Below are positions 16,872-24,827 of a stretch of DNA of 61,325 nt, in pieces; positions within the stretch are counted from its first letter, which is position 1; each line of letters opens with the position of its first letter. Origin of the DNA: Lachnospiraceae bacterium (lineage in GTDB: Bacteria > Bacillota > Clostridia > Lachnospirales > Lachnospiraceae); NCBI GenBank assembly GCA_017436865.1, contig JAFSCH010000065.1, forward strand, positions 1 to 61,325, read 5' to 3'. The position numbers and the translations under genes were made by a program. The notes below the pieces were generated by a model that searched no databases, had not been told where the DNA came from, and saw only the letters and a program-made list of their open reading frames with translations.

Positions 16872-16893
16872 CGTTATGCCTACAATTAAGCGA

Positions 16894-17018
16894 TTTACAT
16901 AATAAATTGCAATTATTGATAGAAAAAACGAAAAATAATTTACATAATAACAAAAATATACTTGAAATTATCTGAAAATAATATATAATGGAATAAGAAA
17001 CAGATAATATTATGTAAA
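16894..17018 (+). promoter_or_regulatory. Three copies of a TTTACATAAT motif around the fla/che promoter
   Basis: TTTACATAAT occurs at 16894-16903 and 16939-16948, and its exact reverse complement ATTATGTAAA at 17009-17018. The first two are upstream of the -35 and the third is just downstream of the likely transcription start. The arrangement suggests an operator for an unknown DNA-binding protein. Confidence 0.45.
16962..16989 (+). promoter_or_regulatory. fla/che operon promoter with CodY-box-like site between -35 and -10
   Basis: TTGAAA (16962-16967), a 16-base spacer and TATAAT (16984-16989), about 65 bases before flgB. The sequence AATTATCTGAAAATA (16966-16980), matching the CodY box at 13 of 15 positions, covers the end of the -35 and most of the spacer. 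CodY bound there would block RNA polymerase directly. CodY control of fla/che is known in B. subtilis; here it is inferred. Confidence 0.7.
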
Positions 17019-17053
17019 TTTACAGTTCTATTAAAAAATTAGGAGGAGCATAC

Positions 17054-17443
17054 ATGTTTTGTTCAAACGTATATGATTATGTAAATGTATTAGGAACGGC
17101 GTTAGATGCGACAGCAACACGAAATGAGATTATTTCAAATAATATAGCAAATGTGAATACGCCAGAGTACAAAAGAAAAGATATTCGCTTTGAAACGGAA
17201 TTAAAGCATGCATTTGCCCATTCTGGTGAGAAGACTGTAGATGCAAGGGTACGACATTTGGAATTAGGCGCTTTAGAACCTGAAGTATATACAGATTATG
17301 CAGATCTTTCTTATCGCTATGATGGCAATAATGTGGATATCGACACAGAAAATGCGATACTTGCAAAGAATCAAATTAAGTATAATGGTTTGCAGGCGAG
17401 CGTAAATAAAGAATTTTCTAATTTGAAAATGGTAATGAAATAA
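17054..17443 (+). CDS. flgB: Flagellar rod protein FlgB
   Basis: A 129-residue proximal rod protein. The N-terminal rod-family motif RNEIISNNIANVNTPEYKRK is present, as is the coiled C-terminal helix (LAKNQIKYNGLQASVNKEFS) used for assembly. FlgB with FlgC forms the part of the rod nearest the MS ring and export gate. First gene of the fla/che operon; ATG with AGGAGGAG eight bases upstream and 14 bases before flgC. Confidence 0.95.
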   Translation: MFCSNVYDYVNVLGTALDATATRNEIISNNIANVNTPEYKRKDIRFETELKHAFAHSGEKTVDARVRHLELGALEPEVYTDYADLSYRYDGNNVDIDTENAILAKNQIKYNGLQASVNKEFSNLKMVMK

Positions 17444-17456
17444 GGGGGATTGAGCT

Positions 17457-17951
17457 ATGGGAATGTTTGATGCATTTGATATCAGCGCTTCGGGTATGAC
17501 AGCGGAGAGGTATCGTATGGATATTATTTCACAGAACGTAGCGAATGCGGAAACGACTAGGACAGAGGATGGAACACCTTATGTTAGAAAAGTTGTTACA
17601 TTTCAGGAAAAGCAGGATGTAAAAAAACGAAGTTTTTCACATATGTTAGATACTGCATTTAGCAACTTAAGCGGAAGACCGATAGGGCAGATTAATTCGG
17701 CGGAGCTTAGCAATGCTGGCGAGGGTGTTAAGATAGGTGGTGTGTATGAGGATACATGGACAGAACCGACTATGGTATATGATCCTTCACATCCGGATGC
17801 AGACGAAAACGGTTATGTAACATATACAAATGTAAATACTATTACAGAAATGACAAATTTGATTGATGCAAGCCGCGGATATGAAGCAAATGCGACAGCA
17901 TTTGAAGCAAGTAAAGCAATTGCGTTAAAAGGACTGGAAATGAGTCAGTAA
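17457..17951 (+). CDS. flgC: Flagellar rod protein FlgC
   Basis: A 164-residue rod protein. The N-terminus carries DISASGMTAERYRMDIISQN followed by VANAE, the rod/hook family signature. The C-terminus carries TEMTNLIDASRGYEANATAF, the second conserved helix. It polymerises with FlgB and FliE beneath the distal rod. An AAGGGGG SD precedes the ATG at 17457. Length is slightly above the B. subtilis protein, with a loop of about 30 residues in the centre. The operon neighbours flgB and fliE are in the standard order. Confidence 0.96.
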   Translation: MGMFDAFDISASGMTAERYRMDIISQNVANAETTRTEDGTPYVRKVVTFQEKQDVKKRSFSHMLDTAFSNLSGRPIGQINSAELSNAGEGVKIGGVYEDTWTEPTMVYDPSHPDADENGYVTYTNVNTITEMTNLIDASRGYEANATAFEASKAIALKGLEMSQ

Positions 17952-17986
17952 TAAGCAAGTGAGAATAAGTAAAAGGGGAAAATGGC

Positions 17987-18319
17987 ATGACAATAACGGC
18001 AGCGAATGATATCAAGGATTTATATAGTATAAATTCTGAGGCGGTAAAAAATACATTGTATGGAAATACAGAAACAATAGAAGGCAATGCAAATATGTTT
18101 GACTCTCTCTTGAATGCGGCAATGAATAACATTAATGAAACAAATGGTTATCTATCGGATCAGGAGAATGAGGAATTGAAGCTTGCGATGGGAATTAGCG
18201 AGAATACACATGACCTTTCTATTGCGATTCAAAAGGCAGAGACAGCATTGCAATATACCGTAGCAGTAAGAGATAAGTTACTGGCGGCATACAATGAGAT
18301 TATGCAAATGCAAATTTAA
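17987..18319 (+). CDS. fliE: Flagellar hook-basal body complex protein FliE
   Basis: A 110-residue protein, normal for FliE, which joins the MS ring to the rod and sits at the export gate. The C-terminal half has the conserved pattern NTHDLSIAIQKAETALQYTV followed by AVRDKLLAAYNEIMQMQI. The N-terminal 40 residues are variable, as in other members. An AAAAGGGG SD precedes the ATG at 17987. It lies 35 bases after flgC and 87 bases before fliF; the latter gap has an SD but no hairpin. Confidence 0.95.
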   Translation: MTITAANDIKDLYSINSEAVKNTLYGNTETIEGNANMFDSLLNAAMNNINETNGYLSDQENEELKLAMGISENTHDLSIAIQKAETALQYTVAVRDKLLAAYNEIMQMQI

Positions 18320-18406
18320 TGGGAATAATTTGCAATACGGAAGAGGTAACATGATGTGTAAAAGAAGCATTGAGGAATAAGGGGACTTGAAAAGGAGACA
18401 CTTGAG

Positions 18407-20020
18407 ATGACTGACAAGGTGATGGAGATATGGAAAAAAATCTACGAAAAGATGAAAGCGTGGTGGAACCAGTTCCAGCCAAAGCAGAAAACACTCATCA
18501 TATGCGTAGGAGTAGCGATAGTTGTTGCGATTACCATTTTGGTTGCAGTGCTGACAAAAAAACAGTATGAAAGCCTGGTGGTATGTGAATCTACAAAGGA
18601 AGCATCGCAAATTCAAGAGTTGTTAGAGGGTGATGGACTTGATTATAAAGTATCAAGTGATGGGCTTTCATTTACAATTTTGAAAGAACAGGTATCAGAT
18701 GCAAATCTTTTGCTTGGAGCAAACAATATTCCGACTTCGGCGTATACACTAGATGATGTTTTGGATGGAAACTTTTCTACAACAGAAGCTGATAAACAGA
18801 AGAGGTATCGATTGTATCTGGAAAGCCAGATGGAAGATGATCTTGAAAGTTACGCAGCAGTTAGTACAGCAACGGTACAGCTTACTATTCCAGAAGATGA
18901 CGGTACATTAATCGCACAGAACCTTGAAACATATGCAAGTGTCCTGTTGGAAATCGTAGACGGAGAAACATTTACAGAAGAGAATGCAGCGAACATGGCT
19001 AGATTTGTTGCAACAGCATTAGGAAATGATACAACAGATAATGTTACGATTACAGATGTAAAAGGACAGATTTGGTTTCCTGTTGAAGATACTTATGCAT
19101 CGATTGAAAAGGCAGACACGATGATGTTATTAAAACAGGAAGCAGAAAGCCTGATTAAGAATGAAGTGAGAAAGGTTCTTCTTGGAACCAATGAATTTAC
19201 ACAGATAGAAGTAGCAACTAATGTTTCTATGGATTTCTCACAGACAGAAATCACAGAGCATAACTATACACCAGCTGAAGGTCAGGAGCAGGGAGTGCTT
19301 TCACACGATGAATTATATGAGTCAAATGCGACAGATACAACAGGTGGTGTGCCTGGTACAGATTCGAATTCAGAAACAGATTACATGATTGATGAATCAA
19401 CCAGTACAAATACTCGTCAGTATGAACACAAGAGAGATTATCTTCCAAATGAGAAGATTACCACAACAAAGATGCCAACGGGAAAAATTGTATATGATAA
19501 CTGTTCTGTATCAGTGGCAGCGGTAAGATATAAGATTTTACGTGAACAGGATGCACAGATTCAAGGGCTGTTGGATGGCATTACATGGGAAGAATACAAG
19601 CTTGCAAATGATGTAAGAACTAAATTAGAGGTGGATGAAGATTTAGTAAGTGTAGTTGCAACAGCAACAGGGATTCCTTCCAAGAATGTTACCTTCGTAG
19701 CATACGAAGAGATGCAGTTTATCGATGCGATTGAAGAAGAAGTATCTTATAAGGATATTATCCAGATTGTCTTAATACTTATTATTCTCGGATTACTCGG
19801 CTTTGTAGTATTTATGAGCTTGAAGACAAAGAAAGAAGTCGAAGAGGAAGAAGAAATTTCAGTAGAAGATTTATTACAGTCAACACAGCAGGAAGAACTT
19901 GAAAATATCGAATTAGAACAGAAATCAGAGGCTAGAAAGCTTATTGAAAGCTTTGTGGAAGAAAATCCGGAGGCAGTGGCTACGTTGTTACGCAACTGGT
20001 TAGATGAGGATTGGGGGTAA
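18407..20020 (+). CDS. fliF: Flagellar MS-ring protein FliF
   Basis: A 537-residue integral membrane protein. It has a first membrane helix at about residues 25-48 (LIICVGVAIVVAITILVAVL), a periplasmic-side YscJ/FliF ring-building region (TVQLTIPEDDG, ASVLLEIVDG), and a second large domain. A second membrane helix lies near residues 447-468 (DIIQIVLILIILGLLGFVVF). A cytoplasmic tail ending in LIESFVEENPEAVATLLRNW binds FliG. It forms the base on which rod, switch and export machinery assemble. The tail motif for FliG binding is intact. FliG follows six bases later. Confidence 0.97.
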   Translation: MTDKVMEIWKKIYEKMKAWWNQFQPKQKTLIICVGVAIVVAITILVAVLTKKQYESLVVCESTKEASQIQELLEGDGLDYKVSSDGLSFTILKEQVSDANLLLGANNIPTSAYTLDDVLDGNFSTTEADKQKRYRLYLESQMEDDLESYAAVSTATVQLTIPEDDGTLIAQNLETYASVLLEIVDGETFTEENAANMARFVATALGNDTTDNVTITDVKGQIWFPVEDTYASIEKADTMMLLKQEAESLIKNEVRKVLLGTNEFTQIEVATNVSMDFSQTEITEHNYTPAEGQEQGVLSHDELYESNATDTTGGVPGTDSNSETDYMIDESTSTNTRQYEHKRDYLPNEKITTTKMPTGKIVYDNCSVSVAAVRYKILREQDAQIQGLLDGITWEEYKLANDVRTKLEVDEDLVSVVATATGIPSKNVTFVAYEEMQFIDAIEEEVSYKDIIQIVLILIILGLLGFVVFMSLKTKKEVEEEEEISVEDLLQSTQQEELENIELEQKSEARKLIESFVEENPEAVATLLRNWLDEDWG

Positions 20021-20026
20021 TCAGAC

Positions 20027-21031
20027 ATGGCAGAAGACTTAAAAGGGGTACAAAAGGCAGCAATATTATTGATTGCACTTGGTCCTGAAAAATCATCCAT
20101 GATTTTCAAACATTTAAAAGAAGAAGAAATTGAAGATTTAACATTAGAAATAGCGAATACAAAAAGTGTTACATCACAGATGAAGGAAAGAGTGATTAAT
20201 GAGTTTTATGAAGTGTGCTTGGCACAGCAGTATATCGCAGAAGGTGGTATCGGATACGCCAAAGAACTTCTGGAAAAGGCTCTTGGAAGCGAAAAAGCAA
20301 TGGATGTTATTGGAAAGCTGACAGCATCTTTACAGGTAAAGCCTTTCGAGTTTATCAAAAAAACAGATGCGTCACAGTTGCTTAACTTCATTCAGGACGA
20401 ACACCCACAGACAATTGCATTGGTATTGTCTTACCTTTCATCAGGTCAGGCTGCAGCGGTTTTAGCAGCACTGACCCCTGAGAAACAGGCAGATGTTGCT
20501 AAGAGAATTGCAACGATGGATAGAACGAGTCCGGATGTAATTAAAGAAGTGGAAAGAGTGTTAGAGTCAAAGTTATCATCACTGGTAAATCAGGACTACA
20601 CAATCATCGGTGGTGTCGATGCAGTGGTAGATATCTTAAATACAGTAGATCGTGGAACAGAGAAACATATTATGGAAACACTCGAAATCGAAGAGCCAGA
20701 GCTTGCAGACGAGATCAGAAAGAAGATGTTCGTATTCGAAGATATCTTGTTGCTTGATGATCGTGCAATTCAGAGAGTTCTTAGAGATGTTGATAATAAC
20801 GATCTTGCAATTGCTTGTAAGGGATCTAATGAAGATGTACAAAATGCAATTTTCAATAATATGTCTAAGCGTCTTGCAGAGATGATTAAGGAAGATATGG
20901 AATTCATGGGACCTGTTCGTATGAAGGATGTTGAAGAGGCACAGCAAAAGATTGTTAATATCATAAGAAAACTTGAAGACTCTGCAGAAATTGTTATTTC
21001 CAGAGGTGGAGGTGACGAAATCGTTGTCTAA
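20027..21031 (+). CDS. fliG: Flagellar motor switch protein FliG
   Basis: A 334-residue switch protein of normal length. FliG_N (GVQKAAILLIALGPEKSSMI) binds FliF, the middle domain carries EHPQTIALVLSYL, and the C-terminal torque domain carries FVFEDILLLDDRAIQRVLRD with charged residues for the stator interface. It couples MotA force to rotation and sets direction with FliM and FliY. The 3' end contains the SD GGAGGTGA (21008-21015) for fliH, whose start overlaps the fliG stop, so the two are translationally coupled. Confidence 0.98.
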   Translation: MAEDLKGVQKAAILLIALGPEKSSMIFKHLKEEEIEDLTLEIANTKSVTSQMKERVINEFYEVCLAQQYIAEGGIGYAKELLEKALGSEKAMDVIGKLTASLQVKPFEFIKKTDASQLLNFIQDEHPQTIALVLSYLSSGQAAAVLAALTPEKQADVAKRIATMDRTSPDVIKEVERVLESKLSSLVNQDYTIIGGVDAVVDILNTVDRGTEKHIMETLEIEEPELADEIRKKMFVFEDILLLDDRAIQRVLRDVDNNDLAIACKGSNEDVQNAIFNNMSKRLAEMIKEDMEFMGPVRMKDVEEAQQKIVNIIRKLEDSAEIVISRGGGDEIVV

Positions 21032-21917
21032 GGGTAGCGTATTAAAATCTGGTTGGATGTATATGAATCCAACAGAAGCAAGAGTGATTGATACAAATGC
21101 AATGGTTGAGAGCAAGCTAAAGGAATTATCCTTTAAGCTTGCAGCAGAAACCGATGGTGATGCTGGTTTTACAGAAGGTTTTGTTCAGGGAATTAAAGCG
21201 GAACAGGTTACAGAACTTATTGGAGAAAGGCTAGAATCAATATCAGAAGAACCTGAAAATACAATACCTGAAAGTGAACTTCTGCTTCAACAGGCACAGG
21301 AAGAAATAGAGAATATGAAGGCGCAGGCACTTGCTGAAATTGAAGAAGCAAGAGTGCAGGTGATTGAAGAGGCTAGAAAACTTGGCTTCCAAGAAGGTTT
21401 TGCGCAGGGAGAACAGGAAGGCTATGAAAAAGGTCATGTAGACGGACTTAATAGCGTAGCTGAAGAAAGAGAAGAAGTTCTAAGAGAAGCATCTGTTCGG
21501 ATTGCTCAGATGGAAGATGAGTATCAGAAAAAGATAGATGAATTAGAGCCACAGTTTATAGAGATGCTGACAGGAATCTATGAACATATTTTTCATGTAA
21601 GTTTAAAGAATTCAAGAGACTTAGTTGTGTATCTGATAGCAAATACAATGAGAAATCTCGAAGGAAGCAATGGGTTCTTGATTCATGTTTCCAAGGAAGA
21701 TTATCCATTTGTAAGTATGCAGAAGAAGGAACTGGTAAAAGGAACCGGAATCTCAGTAGATGATATTGATATTCTGGAGGATGCAACACTTGGAAGAAGT
21801 GAGTGCATGATTGAAACAGGGAATGGAGTGTTTGATTGTGGACTGGGAACACAGCTAGAAGCTCTAAATGAAGAATTACGATTATTATCTTATGAGCCGA
21901 TAAAGACAGAAGGGTGA
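21024..21917 (+). CDS. fliH: Flagellar assembly protein FliH
   Basis: A 297-residue FliH/YscL-type protein that regulates the export ATPase FliI. The middle carries a long Glu/Ala/Gln coiled coil with the GxxxG-like run FQEGFAQGEQEGYEKGHVDG, the classical FliH signature. The C-terminal part (VSKEDYPFV, LGRSECMIETGNGVFDCGL) matches the FliI-binding domain. The start is chosen as TTG at 21024, eight bases after a perfect GGAGGTGA; a GTG at 21012 lies inside that SD and the earlier open frame from 20973 overlaps fliG. Overlap with fliG is eight bases, implying coupling. Confidence 0.9.
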   Translation: MSKGSVLKSGWMYMNPTEARVIDTNAMVESKLKELSFKLAAETDGDAGFTEGFVQGIKAEQVTELIGERLESISEEPENTIPESELLLQQAQEEIENMKAQALAEIEEARVQVIEEARKLGFQEGFAQGEQEGYEKGHVDGLNSVAEEREEVLREASVRIAQMEDEYQKKIDELEPQFIEMLTGIYEHIFHVSLKNSRDLVVYLIANTMRNLEGSNGFLIHVSKEDYPFVSMQKKELVKGTGISVDDIDILEDATLGRSECMIETGNGVFDCGLGTQLEALNEELRLLSYEPIKTEG

Positions 21918-21920
21918 GAT

Positions 21921-23237
21921 ATGGAAACAGGAATTTCCTTAGATAAATATCAGACAGTATTAAACAAGACATATTTTAAAAAGCTAGGGAAGGTTGAAAA
22001 TGTAGTAGGTCTTACGATTGAATCGGCAGGACCAGATGCGAAGATGGGTGATCTTTGCAGAATTTATACGGATGCTGAGAAAACGAGCTTTATATTGGCT
22101 GAGGTTGTTGGATTTAAGGATAAAAAAACATTGCTCATGCCGTATGAAGTGACAGATGGAATTGGTCTTGGATGCATTGTAGAGAATATGAATTATCCAT
22201 TGTGTGTTTCAGTAGGTGAGAGTTTACTTGGTAAGACATTAGATGGACTTGGAAGATGCGTGGATGGTTTTATACCAGATCCAAGGACAGTGGAAAGATA
22301 TCCGTTAGAGGCACCGCCACCAGATCCTATGAGCCGAACAATTATTAATGAAGTACTTCCGTTAGGAGTAAAGGCTGTAGATGGCTTGATTACCGTTGGT
22401 AAAGGACAAAGAATTGGTATTTTTGCCGGATCCGGTGTAGGAAAGTCTACTTTGATGGGGATGTTTGCAAGAAATACCAAGGCAGATATAAATGTCATTG
22501 CTTTGATAGGAGAACGAGGCAGAGAGGTACGAGAATTTATAGAAAGAGACCTTGGAGAAGAAGGTATGAGACGTTCAGTTGTTGTAGTTGCTACATCTGA
22601 TAGACCCGCATTGGAACGTAACAAAGCTGCCAAGACAGCAACAGCAATTGCAGAGTACTTCAGAGACCAGGGAAAAGATGTTTTGCTGATGATGGATTCT
22701 TTAACACGTTTTTCTATGGCCCAAAGAGAAATTGGACTTGCAAGCGGAGAACCACCGGTAACAAGAGGATATCCACCCAGTGTATATTCTGAAATGCCAA
22801 AGCTTTTAGAACGTGCTGGATGTGCGGAAAAAGGTTCCATTACAGGATTGTATACGGTATTGGTAGATGGTGAAGATTTTAATGAACCAATTACCGATAC
22901 GGCGAGAAGTATTTTGGATGGACATATTATGTTAACTAGAAAGCTTGCAAATAAAAACCATTATCCTGCGATTGATGTATTACAGAGTATTTCAAGATGC
23001 ATGTCAATGATTGCAACCAGAGAGCATAAGGATGCAGCAGGTAAGTTGAAAAATATCATGGCAACTTATAATGAGGCTGAAGACTTAATTAATATAGGTG
23101 CATACAAGAAAGGAAGCAATCCAAATATTGATAATGCAATTAGCAAGATTGATGCAGTAAATGAATTTTTATTACAGTCTACGGAAGATAAAATTGATTT
23201 TGAAGAGACATTAGAACAGTTGCAAGGCTTATTTTAA
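21921..23237 (+). CDS. fliI: Flagellum-specific export ATPase FliI
   Basis: A 438-residue F1-beta-like ATPase. Walker A is GIFAGSGVGKSTLMGM, Walker B is VLLMMDSLTRFSMAQREIG, and the family stretches RGYPPSVYSEMPKLLERAG and GEDFNEPITDTARSILDGHI are intact. It unfolds and feeds rod, hook and filament subunits to the export gate. It starts four bases after the fliH stop. The gap of about 140 bases to fliJ contains two inverted-repeat structures and no terminator T-run. Confidence 0.98.
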   Translation: METGISLDKYQTVLNKTYFKKLGKVENVVGLTIESAGPDAKMGDLCRIYTDAEKTSFILAEVVGFKDKKTLLMPYEVTDGIGLGCIVENMNYPLCVSVGESLLGKTLDGLGRCVDGFIPDPRTVERYPLEAPPPDPMSRTIINEVLPLGVKAVDGLITVGKGQRIGIFAGSGVGKSTLMGMFARNTKADINVIALIGERGREVREFIERDLGEEGMRRSVVVVATSDRPALERNKAAKTATAIAEYFRDQGKDVLLMMDSLTRFSMAQREIGLASGEPPVTRGYPPSVYSEMPKLLERAGCAEKGSITGLYTVLVDGEDFNEPITDTARSILDGHIMLTRKLANKNHYPAIDVLQSISRCMSMIATREHKDAAGKLKNIMATYNEAEDLINIGAYKKGSNPNIDNAISKIDAVNEFLLQSTEDKIDFEETLEQLQGLF

Positions 23238-23256
23238 TACAGAATGACATACAGTG

Positions 23257-23281
23257 CTTAGCATTTACGGCTAAGCACGTG
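23257..23281 (+). repeat. Hairpin in the fliI-fliJ gap
   Basis: A perfect nine-base inverted repeat, GTGCTTAGC and GCTAAGCAC, with a seven-base loop and no following T-run. It may affect mRNA stability or processing between fliI and fliJ. Confidence 0.5.
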
Positions 23282-23301
23282 AGAAAAGGTATATTTAGTA
23301 A

Positions 23302-23342
23302 GGCAAAATCCCGTTGCGAAGCAACTTTATATGGATTTTGAC
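23302..23342 (-). repeat. Repeat family 2, copy b
   Basis: An imperfect palindrome with outer arms CAAAATCC/GGATTTTG and inner stem GTTGC-GAA-GCAAC. Read on the minus strand it aligns with 13419-13460 over about 40 bases. Confidence 0.6.
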
Positions 23343-23380
23343 ACATGCTGCGAACATAGTGAGCAGAATGGAGTGATAAG

Positions 23381-23848
23381 ATGGCTGTATTCCGTTATAA
23401 GATGCAGGGGATCCTGAATGTAAAAGAAAAGCTTGAAACAAGAGCAAAGCAGGAGTTTGCAGAGGCGAACAATCGATTAGCCGAGGAAAAAGAAAAACTT
23501 GCAGAACTGCAGAGAAGAAAAGCTACTTATATGGAAGAAGGAGTCGCGCTTCGTTTAGAACATATCGATGTTAGAAAAATCAGAGAAAATAAAATGGCTG
23601 TCATGAAGATGGATGAGTATATAGCCAAACAAATTATTCAGATTAATCAGGCAGCCAAAGCAGTTGAAAGAGCAAGACTAGCGTTGCAGGAGCTTGTACA
23701 GGAACGTAAGACTCATGAAAAATTGAAGGAGAATGCTTTTGTTGAATTTGTAAAAGATGAGCTATATCAGGAAAGCAAAGAAATAGATCAATTAACGACA
23801 TACACACATGGACAGAAAATGATGGGAGAAAACGAACATGGCAGGTAG
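23381..23848 (+). CDS. fliJ: Flagellar export chaperone FliJ
   Basis: A 155-residue, almost wholly coiled-coil protein starting MAVFRYKMQGILNVKEKLE, the usual FliJ opening (F-x-Y/F...Q.ILN.KE). FliJ forms the stalk of the export ATPase complex, as gamma does in F1. Position after fliI and length support the call. The 3' end overlaps the next gene by 11 bases, so translation is coupled. Confidence 0.92.
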   Translation: MAVFRYKMQGILNVKEKLETRAKQEFAEANNRLAEEKEKLAELQRRKATYMEEGVALRLEHIDVRKIRENKMAVMKMDEYIAKQIIQINQAAKAVERARLALQELVQERKTHEKLKENAFVEFVKDELYQESKEIDQLTTYTHGQKMMGENEHGR

Positions 23849-24719
23849 AAATGCAAATTTAAGTCCGGAAGCACCGGAATATCAGATGCAACAATTGAAG
23901 GAATCAAAAAAACAGTTCAAACAGGAAGAAAAGAACAGAAAGAAAGAAGCGAAGAAAAGAGCAAAAGAAATTGAAACACAGGAAAGAGAACTTGATGAGC
24001 AAATTGATGGAAATAGTGTTTCGGTAGTTATTGTTACTTTGTTTATTATTGTAATCTGGCTTGGAATTCTAGGGCTGTTGATAAAAATGGATGTTGGTGG
24101 GTTTGGCTCTAATGTTTTAACACCAATATTTAAAGATATACCGGTCATTAATATGATTCTGCCGTCAGAATCAACAGTAGAGACTGTGAAAAAGGAAGAA
24201 ACGTATGGTGGCTATAGTAGCTTAAAGGATGCAGCAGAGCAGATTAAGAAGTTGGAGTTGCAGATAGAACAGCTACAATCTTCAAACACAACTTATGTAG
24301 AACAGATTGAAGCGTTAAAGGCGGAAGTGAAGCGTTTGAAAACGTTTGAAGATAATCAGGTAGCGTTTCAGGAAATTAAGGAGGAGTTCTACCAAGAAGT
24401 TGTATATGCAGAAAATGGACCTGGACCAGATGAATATCAGAAATACTATGAAGAAATGGATCCGACAACAGCAGAACAGCTGTATAAGCAGGTGATTCAA
24501 TCTGAAGCGACAGATAAGAAGATGAAAGAGTATGCTACAACATTTAGTAAAATGCAGGCGGCAGAGGCTGCTAAAATACTTGGGGCTATGACAGATAATC
24601 TGGAGCTTGCGGCACAGATTTTAGAATCATTAGGAGTAGAAGACAGAGGAGCTATTATGGGAGCGATGGATCCTGGAGTAGCTGCAAGGATTACCAAAAT
24701 AATGGATCCAAACTCTTAA
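23838..24719 (+). CDS. MotE/YlxF-like flagellar protein with MgtE-N-type domain
   Basis: A 293-residue protein. It has a charged cytoplasmic N-terminal coiled coil (residues 15-55), one membrane helix near 60-82, an external coiled coil with ELQIEQLQSSNTTYVEQIEALK, and a C-terminal helical domain with KMQAAEAAKILGAMTDN and VAARITKIMDP. The last is the MgtE intracellular N-domain-like fold also found in MotE. Such proteins act as stator chaperones or assist export; the B. subtilis positional equivalent is YlxF. The gene sits between fliJ and fliK exactly as ylxF does. The role is inferred. Its TAA overlaps the TAAA of a candidate sigma-28 promoter. Confidence 0.82.
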   Translation: MAGRNANLSPEAPEYQMQQLKESKKQFKQEEKNRKKEAKKRAKEIETQERELDEQIDGNSVSVVIVTLFIIVIWLGILGLLIKMDVGGFGSNVLTPIFKDIPVINMILPSESTVETVKKEETYGGYSSLKDAAEQIKKLELQIEQLQSSNTTYVEQIEALKAEVKRLKTFEDNQVAFQEIKEEFYQEVVYAENGPGPDEYQKYYEEMDPTTAEQLYKQVIQSEATDKKMKEYATTFSKMQAAEAAKILGAMTDNLELAAQILESLGVEDRGAIMGAMDPGVAARITKIMDPNS

Positions 24720-24742
24720 AAAAACAGGAAAATTACCGATAT
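24717..24742 (+). promoter_or_regulatory. Candidate sigma-28 promoter before fliK
   Basis: TAAA (24717-24720), 14 bases, ACCGATAT (24735-24742). This matches the SigD/FliA pattern TAAA-N14-16-GCCGATAT at all but one defined base. It lies in the 108-base gap before fliK. The operon's own FliA could boost late hook genes from here. Confidence 0.5.
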
Positions 24743-24755
24743 ATATTATGTAAGC

Positions 24756-24784
24756 AAATGCGCTTTTGTGAGCGCATTTTGTTT
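24756..24784 (+). terminator. Terminator-like hairpin between motE-like gene and fliK
   Basis: Stem AAATGCGCT (24756-24764) and AGCGCATTT (24771-24779) with a six-base loop, then TGTTT. The T-run is weak, so partial termination or a 5' protective hairpin for the sigma-28 transcript are both possible. Confidence 0.5.
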
Positions 24785-24827
24785 AATAGATTAAGCACAT
24801 TGAAAACAAAAGAGAGGAGGAAATGAT

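Noticed and set aside
16641-17053. Small coding gene in the codY-flgB gap
   Set aside because: Only repeats, operators and promoter seen; no frame with an SD.
22193-22840. 215-codon open frame on the minus strand opposite fliI
   Set aside because: Antisense shadow of a highly conserved gene; no SD, protein composition (Ser/Pro-rich) typical of reversed coding sequence.
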